In this document: positions 55,473-63,961 of the stretch, piece by piece
Numbering within the stretch: position 1 is the first letter of the stretch
Layout: each line of letters begins with the position of its first letter
Assembly (NCBI GenBank): GCA_965209015.1
Contig: OZ242367.1
Span: forward strand, 3,038,001 to 3,102,000
Direction: 5' to 3'
From: Bin80 sp965209015
GTDB taxonomy: Bacteria > Bacteroidota > Rhodothermia > Rhodothermales > Bin80
Length of the DNA stretch: 64,000 bases
Program-made: the position numbers and the translations under genes
Notes under the pieces: generated by a model
Databases searched by the model: none
What the model was told of the DNA's origin: nothing
The model's input: only the letters and a program-made list of their open reading frames with translations

Positions 55473-57116
55473 ATGGCTAATTTTTACGCTTATCAATCCA
55501 TTCAGTGGAGAGCGCAACTAATCTTACCCCTTAACCGATACCGCCGACATGAACTCACTCTAATCTTCTCCCACCGTCTGCTTTGCTCTTTGATCACCGG
55601 TCTATTGATGCTGTTTCCATGTCTGGTCAATGCACAAAGCAATCGTCTGCTTTCTACCAATGACTCGGCCTACGAATATATCCTACGGTTACAGCGGCGA
55701 GGACACCTCCTTGAATTGAATCCCACCTCTTTACCTTATCGCAGAGGTGAGATTATGGAAGCACTCAGCCGGGTGGATACCACAGGGTTGGGGAGTTCAG
55801 AGCTTCACTGGGTCAATCTGCTTAGTCAGAAGCTGAAACCAGTTGAGAGATCAAAGGAAGAGGCTAGTGTAGGGTATACCATGATGCTGGGAACGGACCT
55901 GATCAATAGTGATCGGCTTGACGTCTTGCGCCCCCTGGGGAATACTGCTAACTTCTTCTGGCATGGTGCAGTGTTGACAGGATACCTTGAAGTAGGACCT
56001 GCCGTAGCCGAGATGTTCATGTATCACAGTCAATATTATGATCAAGATCCAGATGGTTTTGATTCTGTCCTGCGACTGAAGTCGCGAAGTGAACATTCCT
56101 ATGTGGGATGGAATAACCGTTGGTTTTCTGCGTATGTTGGACGGTGGGATCTGCATTGGAGCGCGCCAGAGGACATGTCCACCATCCTCAGTAATAATGC
56201 CCGTAGTAGGGATCAAATTTTCCTACAGATCGGGGGAGATCGTGCGTCAATAACTGCTATTCTGAGCGAACTAGATAGCGCAATAGACGGACGATACTAT
56301 ACCGGACGTGCCGCAGACGATTCTGTCCAATTTAGGAGTAATCGGAGATTCCATGCTGCCCATCGCTGGGATTATCGCCCGACCCAAAAATTTATGCTCA
56401 GTCTCATGGAATCCGCGATCTACTCGGGCGCTTCATCCTCCCTCTCACTCAAGTACTTAAACCCCGTGAATTCCTTCACATTTGTCGTTGATAATGCGCC
56501 GAAGAACGATGATAATAACGGATTTCTGGCTGGACTGCTATGGGCACAATTCAAACGGCTTACATTCCAGGGGCAATTGATGGTCGATGATATCCGCTTA
56601 CAATCCAATACTGGACCTGAAACCATTACCTTTGCGCTAACAGGTTCAGCTGTTTACGCCTTGCCAAAGGCAGATCTGAAACTTACACTGGAAACAATCA
56701 CATCAAGAGCTTATAATGCACCCCAAGTGGAGGGACAGTATATATATCTTAATCGGGGGTTGGCAACCCAATTCAGCGACTATGTACACGCGTCGCTATT
56801 TGCTGAGTTCTATCTGGATCACCGGATTTCTGGACTTCGATTTGGCCCCAAACTTGATTTGCTCTTTCAAGGGGAACGAGATATGCGTCAGCCATTTCCA
56901 ACTAATTCGGAATCTGTACGGAATCTTTTGGATGGGAATGTAATGCGAACCATTCGGGGATCCATGAAAATCACCTATCAACCTAAGCATTGGTGGTGGA
57001 TTGCAGCGGATGGGGGGTACAACCTTAATAGTGATCATGATCATCAATTCATTGGACTGATTAACGTCGGGATCATGCTCACACTGGACACGACCATCAA
57101 ACTTTGGGATTGGTGA
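55473..57116 (+). CDS. Wzi-like capsule assembly outer-membrane protein
   Basis: 547 residues. The N-terminal leader is long (MANFYAYQSIQWRAQLILPL) before the hydrophobic core LLCSLITGLLMLFPC and the cut site VNAQ. The mature part has alternating amphipathic strands and the family phrases SAYEYILRLQRRGHL, YVGWNNRWFSAYVGRWDLHW, LSLKYLNPVNSFTFV and FLAGLLWAQFKRL, as in Bacteroidota capsule assembly Wzi family proteins. It is an outer-membrane barrel, thought in the family to help attach or organise surface polysaccharide. The next gene overlaps by 13 bases, giving a three-gene outer-membrane operon. A shorter leader from a non-ATG start is possible. Confidence 0.8.
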   Translation: MANFYAYQSIQWRAQLILPLNRYRRHELTLIFSHRLLCSLITGLLMLFPCLVNAQSNRLLSTNDSAYEYILRLQRRGHLLELNPTSLPYRRGEIMEALSRVDTTGLGSSELHWVNLLSQKLKPVERSKEEASVGYTMMLGTDLINSDRLDVLRPLGNTANFFWHGAVLTGYLEVGPAVAEMFMYHSQYYDQDPDGFDSVLRLKSRSEHSYVGWNNRWFSAYVGRWDLHWSAPEDMSTILSNNARSRDQIFLQIGGDRASITAILSELDSAIDGRYYTGRAADDSVQFRSNRRFHAAHRWDYRPTQKFMLSLMESAIYSGASSSLSLKYLNPVNSFTFVVDNAPKNDDNNGFLAGLLWAQFKRLTFQGQLMVDDIRLQSNTGPETITFALTGSAVYALPKADLKLTLETITSRAYNAPQVEGQYIYLNRGLATQFSDYVHASLFAEFYLDHRISGLRFGPKLDLLFQGERDMRQPFPTNSESVRNLLDGNVMRTIRGSMKITYQPKHWWWIAADGGYNLNSDHDHQFIGLINVGIMLTLDTTIKLWDW

Positions 57117-57682
57117 GACGCACCATTGGCACACTGATTCTGCTTTTCGTTACGGCAACCAGCCTTGCACAGGCTGCATTCAGTAGCTTAGAGTTGCGCG
57201 TTCAGGGAACTCAGAATGTGAATCGAACTATCCTACACGAAAATTGGCACTCCGCCAGAGGTGTGAAGATCTCCTTGGGAACCCCATTTTATGCAGGTGA
57301 TTGGGAGTTGAATCTTGGACTCCACCGCTTCAACGCTTCCACGGATGTCCCGGGATTCGGAGCACTGTGGATCAACTCTGGCTGGGGAATCAGGATCCCC
57401 GTTGGCAACTGGCTCATCCTTAAACCGACACTTGGGATTGGCAATTATCGAATGTCATTTGACGATTCGGGCCTCGGCTTCAGAGGGGAAAATAATGAGA
57501 GCGAATTTGTTGGAAGTGTTGAAATCTTAGGCTCAGTGGAATTTATCCACAATTGGTTTCTGTTTGGCGGGGTTGAATATCTTCAAGTTCAAACTACCCC
57601 CCTTATGCGGTTGTGGTTTGCCTCTGTCGGGGTTGGCGTGCAGATTCCGTCAACTGGACGCATGAAAGATTTTCTGGAGTAA
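57104..57682 (+). CDS. small outer-membrane beta-barrel protein
   Basis: 192 residues. The signal peptide is MGLVRRTIGTLILLFVTATS, cut after LAQA. The rest has about eight amphipathic strands with Gly- and aromatic-rich turns (GVKISLGTPFYAGDWELNL, GWGIRIPVGNWLILKPTLGI, FGGVEYLQVQ, LWFASVGVGVQI), predicting an OmpA/OmpW-size barrel. No family is recognised. It overlaps the Wzi-like gene by 13 bases and its TAA stop shares a base with the ATG of the next gene (TAATG), so the three are translationally coupled. A role beside the Wzi-like and TonB-like partners in surface transport is inferred. Confidence 0.7.
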   Translation: MGLVRRTIGTLILLFVTATSLAQAAFSSLELRVQGTQNVNRTILHENWHSARGVKISLGTPFYAGDWELNLGLHRFNASTDVPGFGALWINSGWGIRIPVGNWLILKPTLGIGNYRMSFDDSGLGFRGENNESEFVGSVEILGSVEFIHNWFLFGGVEYLQVQTTPLMRLWFASVGVGVQIPSTGRMKDFLE

Positions 57683-59565
57683 TGCGGATTCAATGGAAGG
57701 TCTGGTTATGTATCCTTGCAGCATGTGGACTTGGAACCATAAGCGCCAGGGCCCAGATCCTTACGACTGAGGATCTGGTCCGCGCTGGCATCACTCGACT
57801 AAGTGATATTCTGGAACTCGCAGATGACTGGGTTGGTAGCTCCACGGAGGGATATCACTGGGCAATGGCTCCCCTTGGAACTTCTTGGGAAGCGAGTCCT
57901 GACTGGAGCCTGTATATTGATGGACAGCCTGTCAATATTCAGGTACTTAACCATCAGAGCTTAAACGTTCTTCCACTGGCAATTTCAGAAATCTGCGAAG
58001 TGCACCTGCATTCGACTCCAACCCTGATCAATGGAACCATTGCTTCTGGCGGAGCCATAGATCTGATCCGCTGTACTCCTACAAAGGGAATATCTCTTAA
58101 GGGAATGTTTAGTGCAGGTAATGAAACCGGTGACCCAGGTCCATACAAGTATACCGCTATTGGGGGTACGAACGTGGATCGGACAGGCCCAACGGTTCAT
58201 GGAAGTGCAGCCGTCGCTTCACAGAAGTGGTATTTACGGGTAACCGCTGGCACGGACGAGCACCACTCAACGAATCCACGCATTCGTCCGAGAGTCCTTC
58301 AGCTGTATCAAGGCGAAAAAGATGCTCGGATTCTCCAACGTTTCCTTGGGGTAGAATCCGAACTCTTAAACCATAGACTCAGTGCAGGTATCAGTCAAGT
58401 GGACGATTTAGTATTTCTCCCCATCATGGGAAGAGAGATCCCCCTCAAACAGGAAGTGATCGTTGCATCTGCGACATTCTCTCATGGGAGATTTGGGTAT
58501 TCGGTATCTGGAAGTTCCATTGCCTTTTCCCCAAGAGAAGACTCTGACCCGCCATCCATTGATCTTGCTCAGAGGCAGATCATGGTTCGCGCCTATGGGA
58601 TCTCATCTGTATTTGGCAAATCGCAACTTGAATATGGAATCTCTGCCACAGGTAGTGAGGCACACTTTGGACTGGGTCAAATGGGTACACGCCTCGGATC
58701 ATTTAAGTTGTACACCGTGATTCAACCTGATCTCCTATTTGATCTTCGGATGAATGCCATGGCCGCATTGACTCGAGATGATGGCGTAATAGGCTATGAA
58801 ATTTTCGCACATACATCGCATACTAAGACCGGGCTTGATCTACGCCTTATGCTTAGGGATCGATCCGTTGCCTCTCAAATGAACTTTAGAAGTTGGACAG
58901 AACGAGGGAACCGCCTTCCCGGTGTGGAAATACGTTCCTTATCCTCAGAATCTTCCCAACGTGAATCTATCTATTCTGCTGATCTGGCCTGGAGCACAGG
59001 AACAAGAGTCAAATTTGCCCTGAGCGTTGGTTTGAGAAGTCTGAACCATGCCATTCGTCCGTTCACAGAATCCACACTTGACTCAACTCGGATCTCTTTA
59101 CGGGCCGTGACTAACATGGTATCTACTCGAGGAAATATTGCGCGTACCAGTCTGGAGGTTACCCACTACCTATCTGAGCAGTTCACGCTCAGTGTCCATA
59201 GCACCTATGCCTATCCATGGTCTACTATGCATGCATTTCGGAGTGCATGGTACCACCGAATGCTATTGGGATTTCGGGGAGAATTCCAGCCTAATGACCG
59301 ATTCAGTCTGGATCTGAGGCTTCGATACACAGGATCGTCTGTATGGCATGAGTATGAAGAAGCATCCAGAGATACTCCTGAATTTTATGCAATGCACTTA
59401 CCGGGCGCGGTACACCTTCACCTGACGATTCAAAAGAGATTTTGGAAAGACCATCTCCGCATGAGCGCAACGATGCGCAACATTTTAGATCATCCGCATC
59501 TCACCCATCCGGCGGGCGCAAAAACGCGTGCACTGTTTCAGGTGGCAGTTCAATATGCACTTTGA
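57682..59565 (+). CDS. TonB-dependent receptor-like outer-membrane protein
   Basis: The frame opens at 57613, but ATG 57682 (MRIQWKVWLCILAACGLGTI) fits a signal peptide cut after ARAQ and matches the TAATG coupling. Residues ~28-140 are plug-like: LTTEDLVRAGITRLSDILEL, then SLYIDGQPVNIQ, ISEICEVHL and TIASGGAIDLIR. The remaining ~490 residues are barrel strands, ending RALFQVAVQYAL. At ~627 residues it is short for a TonB-dependent receptor, with no carboxypeptidase-like N-domain and no obvious TonB box. The substrate is unknown; the context suggests a saccharide or polysaccharide-linked role. Confidence 0.7.
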   Translation: MRIQWKVWLCILAACGLGTISARAQILTTEDLVRAGITRLSDILELADDWVGSSTEGYHWAMAPLGTSWEASPDWSLYIDGQPVNIQVLNHQSLNVLPLAISEICEVHLHSTPTLINGTIASGGAIDLIRCTPTKGISLKGMFSAGNETGDPGPYKYTAIGGTNVDRTGPTVHGSAAVASQKWYLRVTAGTDEHHSTNPRIRPRVLQLYQGEKDARILQRFLGVESELLNHRLSAGISQVDDLVFLPIMGREIPLKQEVIVASATFSHGRFGYSVSGSSIAFSPREDSDPPSIDLAQRQIMVRAYGISSVFGKSQLEYGISATGSEAHFGLGQMGTRLGSFKLYTVIQPDLLFDLRMNAMAALTRDDGVIGYEIFAHTSHTKTGLDLRLMLRDRSVASQMNFRSWTERGNRLPGVEIRSLSSESSQRESIYSADLAWSTGTRVKFALSVGLRSLNHAIRPFTESTLDSTRISLRAVTNMVSTRGNIARTSLEVTHYLSEQFTLSVHSTYAYPWSTMHAFRSAWYHRMLLGFRGEFQPNDRFSLDLRLRYTGSSVWHEYEEASRDTPEFYAMHLPGAVHLHLTIQKRFWKDHLRMSATMRNILDHPHLTHPAGAKTRALFQVAVQYAL

Positions 59566-60148
59566 ACGCGGAGTATAGGTTTGCGCTAAGCAGGAGGAGT
59601 TGTAAAACGACAAAACTATTAACAGTCGGCTGTCTCACTTGATTTGCCTGCACCAATCATGGTCATTTCCCAATGCTATCCTAACCAAGAGGAATCACAA
59701 AAATCAGGAGTGAAATCCGTCTGATACATGACCGCCTTGTTGTCGGCAGCTTAAGTATGTATTAGGTACCTTGGGAGGGTGTACTGAGTGGTATAATGAA
59801 ATCAGATTGTGATCGTTTGCGTATAGACAGAATTTGGGGTTGAGTGATTACACGTCTGATAGATTTTCCCCATGGGGAGTTATCGGACTTGAACGATGCG
59901 CCCGGTGTATTATGAGGAATAATATCGCTTATTCTTAGAAAAAACCAAAGGACAGAACCCTTTAAATTTTCACGATTTTCAGGGCAACAACTTCCCCAGG
60001 GCCCCAGTATTGAGATTCCGATGGCCTAGATAAGAAGATATGATGAGTTTCTCTATCAAACCAAGTAATTCTATGATGATAGAATAGTAAGCTCTACGGA
60101 CAAGCCAAAATCAAAATATCGGGAGGACAAGTGGAGCAGGAAAAAAAG
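59566..60148. other. 580-bp intergenic region between convergent operons
   Basis: It lies between the TonB-like gene and the TrbB-like gene, which converge here. No gene or classical terminator with a T-run is supported. Stops occur in all frames. If TrbB once had downstream conjugation partners, nothing recognisable remains. Confidence 0.4.
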
Positions 60149-61105
60149 TTATTTATTGGGAGCACTGTCCTCAATAACAAATCCACTTGATGTCCATCCA
60201 GTCAAGCTCCCAATCTGTCGAACTCGTCGCGCTTTACCGAAGCCGGAAATCACCACGATCATCTGTACCGCACGGAGTACCAGACGCCGTTGGTCAACCC
60301 CTCCGGCTCCCTCACGAGCCAGATCACTCAAGCGTTCCAGCGCTTTGTCCGCATCTTCTCCGTGAACTGTCGCACATCCCCCTGGATGCCCCGTAATCCA
60401 TGCATCCAAAAGATCTTTAGCGGAACCGTCGCGTACCTCCCCAACGATAATCCGATTTGGAGTTGCACGTAGACTGAACTTGACCAGTTCTCGCATTCCG
60501 ATTTGATCCGACGTCTGTAGCTGGAGCGAATCTGTTGTAGGAACCACGAGCTCCGATGTATCCTCAAGAATCACCATCCGCTCTTCAGGGAAAATACTTG
60601 CAATAGCATTAAGGACTGCATTGCAGAGCGTCGTCTTCCCGCTACCAGTTGGCCCGGCAATCAGAATATTCTGACGCGATTGAATTGCGGAAACGAGTAT
60701 CTCATACTCTTGATCGGTTAACATGGAACTTGTCACATAGTCTTTCAACATGGGAATCCTCCGACATGGTTTACGGATATTGAAAGCTGGTCCAGATGTA
60801 AGTGGAGGGATAAAGCCCTGAATTCGGCACTTCCCGAGATCGGGTTGCGAGATCGCAGCAGCTAAGGACGGATGGCTTCGATCCAGACGATTGGACGTAA
60901 TGGACGAGATCGCACGAAGAAAGGCTTCTGCATGTTCAGGAAGTAAGGTCATGGAGGTCGCAATCCTTTCTCCACCTGAGTTGATCATGCGCACGATCAG
61001 GTCTGGGTTGAGGTAAACCTCTTCAATATCTGGATCCCTGATAAGAGCAAGGACTCCGGCCCCGAGATACTGACGAATTAGCCCACTAAGGCGCTCCGAA
61101 TCCAT
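60149..61105 (-). CDS. trbB: TrbB/VirB11-family secretion ATPase
   Basis: 318 residues; hexameric traffic ATPase family that powers pilus assembly and DNA transfer in type IV secretion. Walker A GPTGSGKTT (151-159), Asp-box-like MVILEDTSELV, Walker B region RIIVGEVRDGSAKDLLDAW and His box GHPGGCATVHGEDA are all intact. The N-terminal domain (PDIEEVYLNPDLIVRMIN) is of TrbB type. Its start overlaps the TraF-like gene by 20 bases. It is the last gene of an operon with a histidine kinase, a response regulator and TraF, and no other conjugation gene is seen within 4 kb. It is cytoplasmic or membrane-associated; the real partner is unknown. Confidence 0.9.
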   Translation of the reverse strand: MDSERLSGLIRQYLGAGVLALIRDPDIEEVYLNPDLIVRMINSGGERIATSMTLLPEHAEAFLRAISSITSNRLDRSHPSLAAAISQPDLGKCRIQGFIPPLTSGPAFNIRKPCRRIPMLKDYVTSSMLTDQEYEILVSAIQSRQNILIAGPTGSGKTTLCNAVLNAIASIFPEERMVILEDTSELVVPTTDSLQLQTSDQIGMRELVKFSLRATPNRIIVGEVRDGSAKDLLDAWITGHPGGCATVHGEDADKALERLSDLAREGAGGVDQRRLVLRAVQMIVVISGFGKARRVRQIGSLTGWTSSGFVIEDSAPNK

Positions 61106-61649
61106 GACCAGTCAGCATAGCGTAGGGAGGGAATCCGCAAGGGACGGGGCCATAATACCGACTATCAAAACTGAATGGGCTATGAGTACTAAGCAGAAAG
61201 CATTCCCCAGATTGGAGTACATGGATACCCATTGCATTTGACAGGCCTTGACCTCTACGATCCTGTGCATAAACCGGAGCATTGAACTCCTCATGCCCAA
61301 ATACTCGTATCCTTTCGTCTGTGACCTGTACGGTATCTCCCGGCAGAGCAATGAGATGTTTTCCGATTTGGGCCGCACCACCGGGGCAATTTCCTTGACG
61401 CAAATAGCCACGCTTCACCGCCATCTGGCCAAGCCGACTCGGAAGACACATACGAAGAATTTGTCCATATCTGAGATCCGAGACTTTCGTCACATGGTAG
61501 AGCCCAGGTGGAAGCGAGTTGGATGTATTCAAAAACAGTGGGAGGCTGGTCTTTCCCACTGGTAGGTTGTGAATGTACACGGCAACCAGAGAAAAAGTGC
61601 AGATCCCCAGAATACCGATACACCGCAGACGAAATAAGCTTCGGAGCAT
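61086..61649 (-). CDS. traF: TraF-type S26 signal peptidase
   Basis: 187 residues. One N-terminal membrane helix (IGILGICTFSLVAVYIHNL), then a periplasmic S26C peptidase domain. The catalytic Ser45 (NSLPPGLYHV) and general-base Lys97 (GKHLIALPGDTV) are present, as is the C-terminal DSRYYGPVP box. In conjugation systems TraF matures the cyclic pilin TrbC; no TrbC-like gene is visible here. Its ATG shares a base with the stop of the response regulator (61649), and the next gene, TrbB-like, starts inside its 3' end, so translation is probably coupled. Confidence 0.88.
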   Translation of the reverse strand: MLRSLFRLRCIGILGICTFSLVAVYIHNLPVGKTSLPLFLNTSNSLPPGLYHVTKVSDLRYGQILRMCLPSRLGQMAVKRGYLRQGNCPGGAAQIGKHLIALPGDTVQVTDERIRVFGHEEFNAPVYAQDRRGQGLSNAMGIHVLQSGECFLLSTHSPFSFDSRYYGPVPCGFPPYAMLTGHGFGAP

Positions 61650-62377
61650 TATTCCTCCAGTACTTTGAACTCTTCAAGCCGGTAGCCAACCCCCTGAACT
61701 TTAAGAATATGTTTAGGACGCAGAGAATCTTCATCTAGCTTACACCGAAGGGCATAGGCATGGCGATCAATCGTTCGCGTTTGCAGATCATGAGGAATAT
61801 TTAGTACCCATACATTGAATTCGGATCTTGAAACTGCATGACCTCCTCGAAATGCCATATGTCGCAAGACTTTCCACTCCATCGGTGTCAAATGCACCAG
61901 TTCTCCATCTCGCTGTGCTGTGCGAGATTCAAAATCACAGATCGTCTGTCCCAGTTGAATCTTTCTGGGCTGATTTCCACTATAGTGAACTCGCCGACAG
62001 ACGGCCTTTGCCCGAGTCATTAGTTCATGCGCATTGAATGGTTTTCCCATATAATCATCTGCACCAGCATCTAAACCTCGGACACGATCTCCCACAGAAT
62101 CACTCCCAGAAACAATAATCACAGGAGTATGACAGCCGAACTCTCGGATCTGTTGCACAAGTGTTAATCCATCCAATCCTGGCATGGTCACATCCAGGAT
62201 GGCGACATCCAGAAACATTTCGGATTGAAGAGCGATGGCTGCATCCAATCCATTGGTAGTGATCGTGACCTGCGCACCCTCTTTCTCAAAGACTCGCTGG
62301 ATAGCCCGGGCCGTTGGAGCATGGTCTTCAGCTATGAGCACCTTGGAGAGTGATGTCAATGTTTCGGTGTAGATCAT
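61649..62377 (-). CDS. OmpR/PhoB-type response regulator
   Basis: 242 residues. The receiver domain has an acidic pair (IAEDHA), phospho-acceptor Asp62 (AILDVTMPGLDG) and Lys112 (MGKPFN). The C-terminal winged-helix DNA-binding domain ends RPKHILKVQGVGYRLEE, with TRTIDRHAYALRCKL as recognition segment. It overlaps the histidine kinase gene by 4 bases (ATGA) and the TraF gene by one base, so kinase, regulator, peptidase and ATPase form one tight operon. It probably controls its own operon and perhaps others; the target site cannot be read from sequence. Confidence 0.93.
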   Translation of the reverse strand: MIYTETLTSLSKVLIAEDHAPTARAIQRVFEKEGAQVTITTNGLDAAIALQSEMFLDVAILDVTMPGLDGLTLVQQIREFGCHTPVIIVSGSDSVGDRVRGLDAGADDYMGKPFNAHELMTRAKAVCRRVHYSGNQPRKIQLGQTICDFESRTAQRDGELVHLTPMEWKVLRHMAFRGGHAVSRSEFNVWVLNIPHDLQTRTIDRHAYALRCKLDEDSLRPKHILKVQGVGYRLEEFKVLEE

Positions 62378-63030
62378 GGGAACGAGAGGAAAAGCGTTTT
62401 GGGAAAGAGAATACGAAGCACGGTGCCGACACCAACTGTACTAGCAACGTCAATTCGTCCTCCATGCGCATGGACAATCTCCTGAGCAATAGCCAGCCCC
62501 ATACCACTACCGGGAACACTGGAGTTTCCTCGAAAATGTGGTTTGAAGATATGAGGAAGATATTCGGGTGGAATCCCATACCCACGATCTCGGATCCGGA
62601 GTTGGACTCCCTCAGATTGCAGGTCTGCAGCAATCACAATCTGCGTCGGTTGGCTGTAAGCCACGGCATTATCTAGTAGGTTGGTAAGAAGTCGTCCCAA
62701 CGCTGGTCCATCCCCTTGGATGAGTGGTAATTCTACTTTTGTATGCAACTGGAATGTGTATCCGGGATGTAACTTCTGGTAGATGGAAGCTGTGTCTTTG
62801 ATGAGAGCCACCAAGTCTACGGCATCATATGCTGAGGCTCCTTGACTCGGTTCAAGAACACGGCGCGTGATTTGAATGAGGTGATGGATCTGATCGGCAA
62901 TGACGGTATGACAGGCTTGGCGTTCTGGATCATTGGGATCCATGGTGCGGAGACGATCATTGTAGAGGGCAATGGCATTCAGGGGTGTTTTCATATCATG
63001 AGACAGATTGGCAAGACGTAGTTGAGTCAT
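62374..63030 (-). CDS. soluble minimal sensor histidine kinase
   Basis: 218 residues, starting only ten residues before the phosphorylated His11 (LSHDMKTPLNAI). HisKA dimerisation helices are followed by the ATPase domain with N box (LTNLLDNAVAYS), G1 (RDRGYGIPPEY), F region (IFKPHFRG) and G2 (GSGMGLAIAQEI). There is no membrane helix or recognised sensor domain, so it must sense through another protein or a cytoplasmic signal. An upstream frame (63064-63267) lies in the same phase but ends at TGA 63064 and is unlike a sensor. The true kinase might have been longer and lost its N-terminus. It is the first gene of the HK-RR-TraF-TrbB operon. Confidence 0.88.
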   Translation of the reverse strand: MTQLRLANLSHDMKTPLNAIALYNDRLRTMDPNDPERQACHTVIADQIHHLIQITRRVLEPSQGASAYDAVDLVALIKDTASIYQKLHPGYTFQLHTKVELPLIQGDGPALGRLLTNLLDNAVAYSQPTQIVIAADLQSEGVQLRIRDRGYGIPPEYLPHIFKPHFRGNSSVPGSGMGLAIAQEIVHAHGGRIDVASTVGVGTVLRILFPKTLFLSFP

Positions 63031-63503
63031 CAGGTTTAGGATTATATTGATGGAAAATGGAGTTCAATCAAGCGTGTAAGCAGTAAATTTGGATTCCGTC
63101 TGAAGTTGGATCAGACGTAACAAGGAATTCAAGGCACATTGATGGATCTGTGTTGTCTGGACAGTAATTATGCCGACTTGAAAAATCCTGCCATACCTGC
63201 ATACCAAGAGACCGCAGGTAGTCATCTCAGAGAGACGAGGCCTATCAAAAGCTGGAAGTTGTTTCATAAATTTGGAACTAGATGTGAATTTGCTTGCATC
63301 GCATTGTCAATACACATATAATATATAAATATTACATGTAAAAATCAAATAAACATGTCACGCTATGGAAACGGTTATGTAAGCGGTCTGGATATGACTT
63401 TGGATTTTGTTGGGTTAGAACGCCTGTATTTCTACTTCACAGGCATGGGAACCCATCTAGACAGATTCCGTCTGCGAACGAGTTCACAGAACTTATCAGA
63501 GAT
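63031..63503. other. upstream region of kinase operon and of small membrane protein gene
   Basis: Divergent promoter region. 63064-63267 on the minus strand is a 67-codon frame in the same phase as the kinase, with no recognisable domain. 63305-63350 is very AT-rich (ATAATATATAAATATTAC), a likely promoter for the plus-strand small gene. The plus frame at 63355-63642 is a shadow. Confidence 0.4.
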
Positions 63504-63716
63504 ATGTCGGCTTCTTCTCTGGACAGCAAGATTGACTCACTTGAAGCCTCATTTACCAATAAGTTTGAAGTACTCAACACAACACTGGCAATTCGACTGG
63601 ATGCCCAGAATAAGATCCACAATACGAATTACAACACGTTAATCTGGCTTCTTGGGATTCTGACCATGATGAGATTATTTGATCTTTTTGCGAGTCTCTT
63701 CAACTTAGGAGGGTGA
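63504..63716 (+). CDS. small coiled-coil protein with C-terminal membrane helix
   Basis: 70 residues from the ATG at 63504: MSASSLDSKIDSLEASFTNK leads into a heptad-like helix ending RLDAQNKIHNTNYNT, then the membrane segment LIWLLGILTMMRLFDLFASL. The frame is open about 80 bases further upstream (RQIPSANEFTELIRD), so a non-ATG start is possible. The pattern is common among small phage- or mobile-element-associated membrane proteins, but no family is assigned. Confidence 0.5.
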   Translation: MSASSLDSKIDSLEASFTNKFEVLNTTLAIRLDAQNKIHNTNYNTLIWLLGILTMMRLFDLFASLFNLGG

Positions 63717-63854
63717 CGAACTGAATGTCAAGGTGTGAGATATCCATGACCCGATAGAGTAATGTGTGGGAGTGCAAGAGATCAGGAAGGCCTATCAGAT
63801 CGAAATCCCAATTTACATGACTTGTTGATGAAGGTCAAAGTGTTTCTCAATTCG

Positions 63855-63862
63855 TATCTTTG
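63855..63862 (+). promoter_or_regulatory. Bacteroidota-type -7 promoter element
   Basis: TATCTTTG matches the TAnnTTTG consensus of Bacteroidota sigma-ABfr promoters exactly. A TTG near 63825 is a few bases too far away for a standard -33 box. A transcript from here would start at about 63869 and end at the terminator at 63961. Confidence 0.4.
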
Positions 63863-63868
63863 TGGTGT

Positions 63869-63961
63869 GTCAATCATCTTTCGTGGGATGTTAGGTAGTT
63901 GGATCCTCCTTCCCACAAGATGAATCCCTTACAGTTCGGGATAACTGTAGGGGATTTTTTT
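63869..63961 (+). ncRNA. candidate small RNA or leader transcript
   Basis: About 93 bases between a TAnnTTTG promoter element and a strong terminator. Besides the terminator, GTGGGA (63883-63888) can pair with TCCCAC (63911-63916). No start codon with a useful frame lies between. It could also be the attenuator of a gene beyond the window. Not matched to a known RNA family. Confidence 0.35.
63923..63961 (+). terminator. strong rho-independent terminator
   Basis: AATCCCTTACAGTT pairs with AACTGTAGGGGATT around the loop CGGGAT, followed by TTTTTTT. It is a 13-14 bp stem with a long T-run, the clearest terminator in the window. Confidence 0.85.

Noticed and set aside
63355..63642. 95-codon plus-strand frame at the right end
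   Set aside because: Overlaps the better supported small membrane protein in another frame and has irregular composition.
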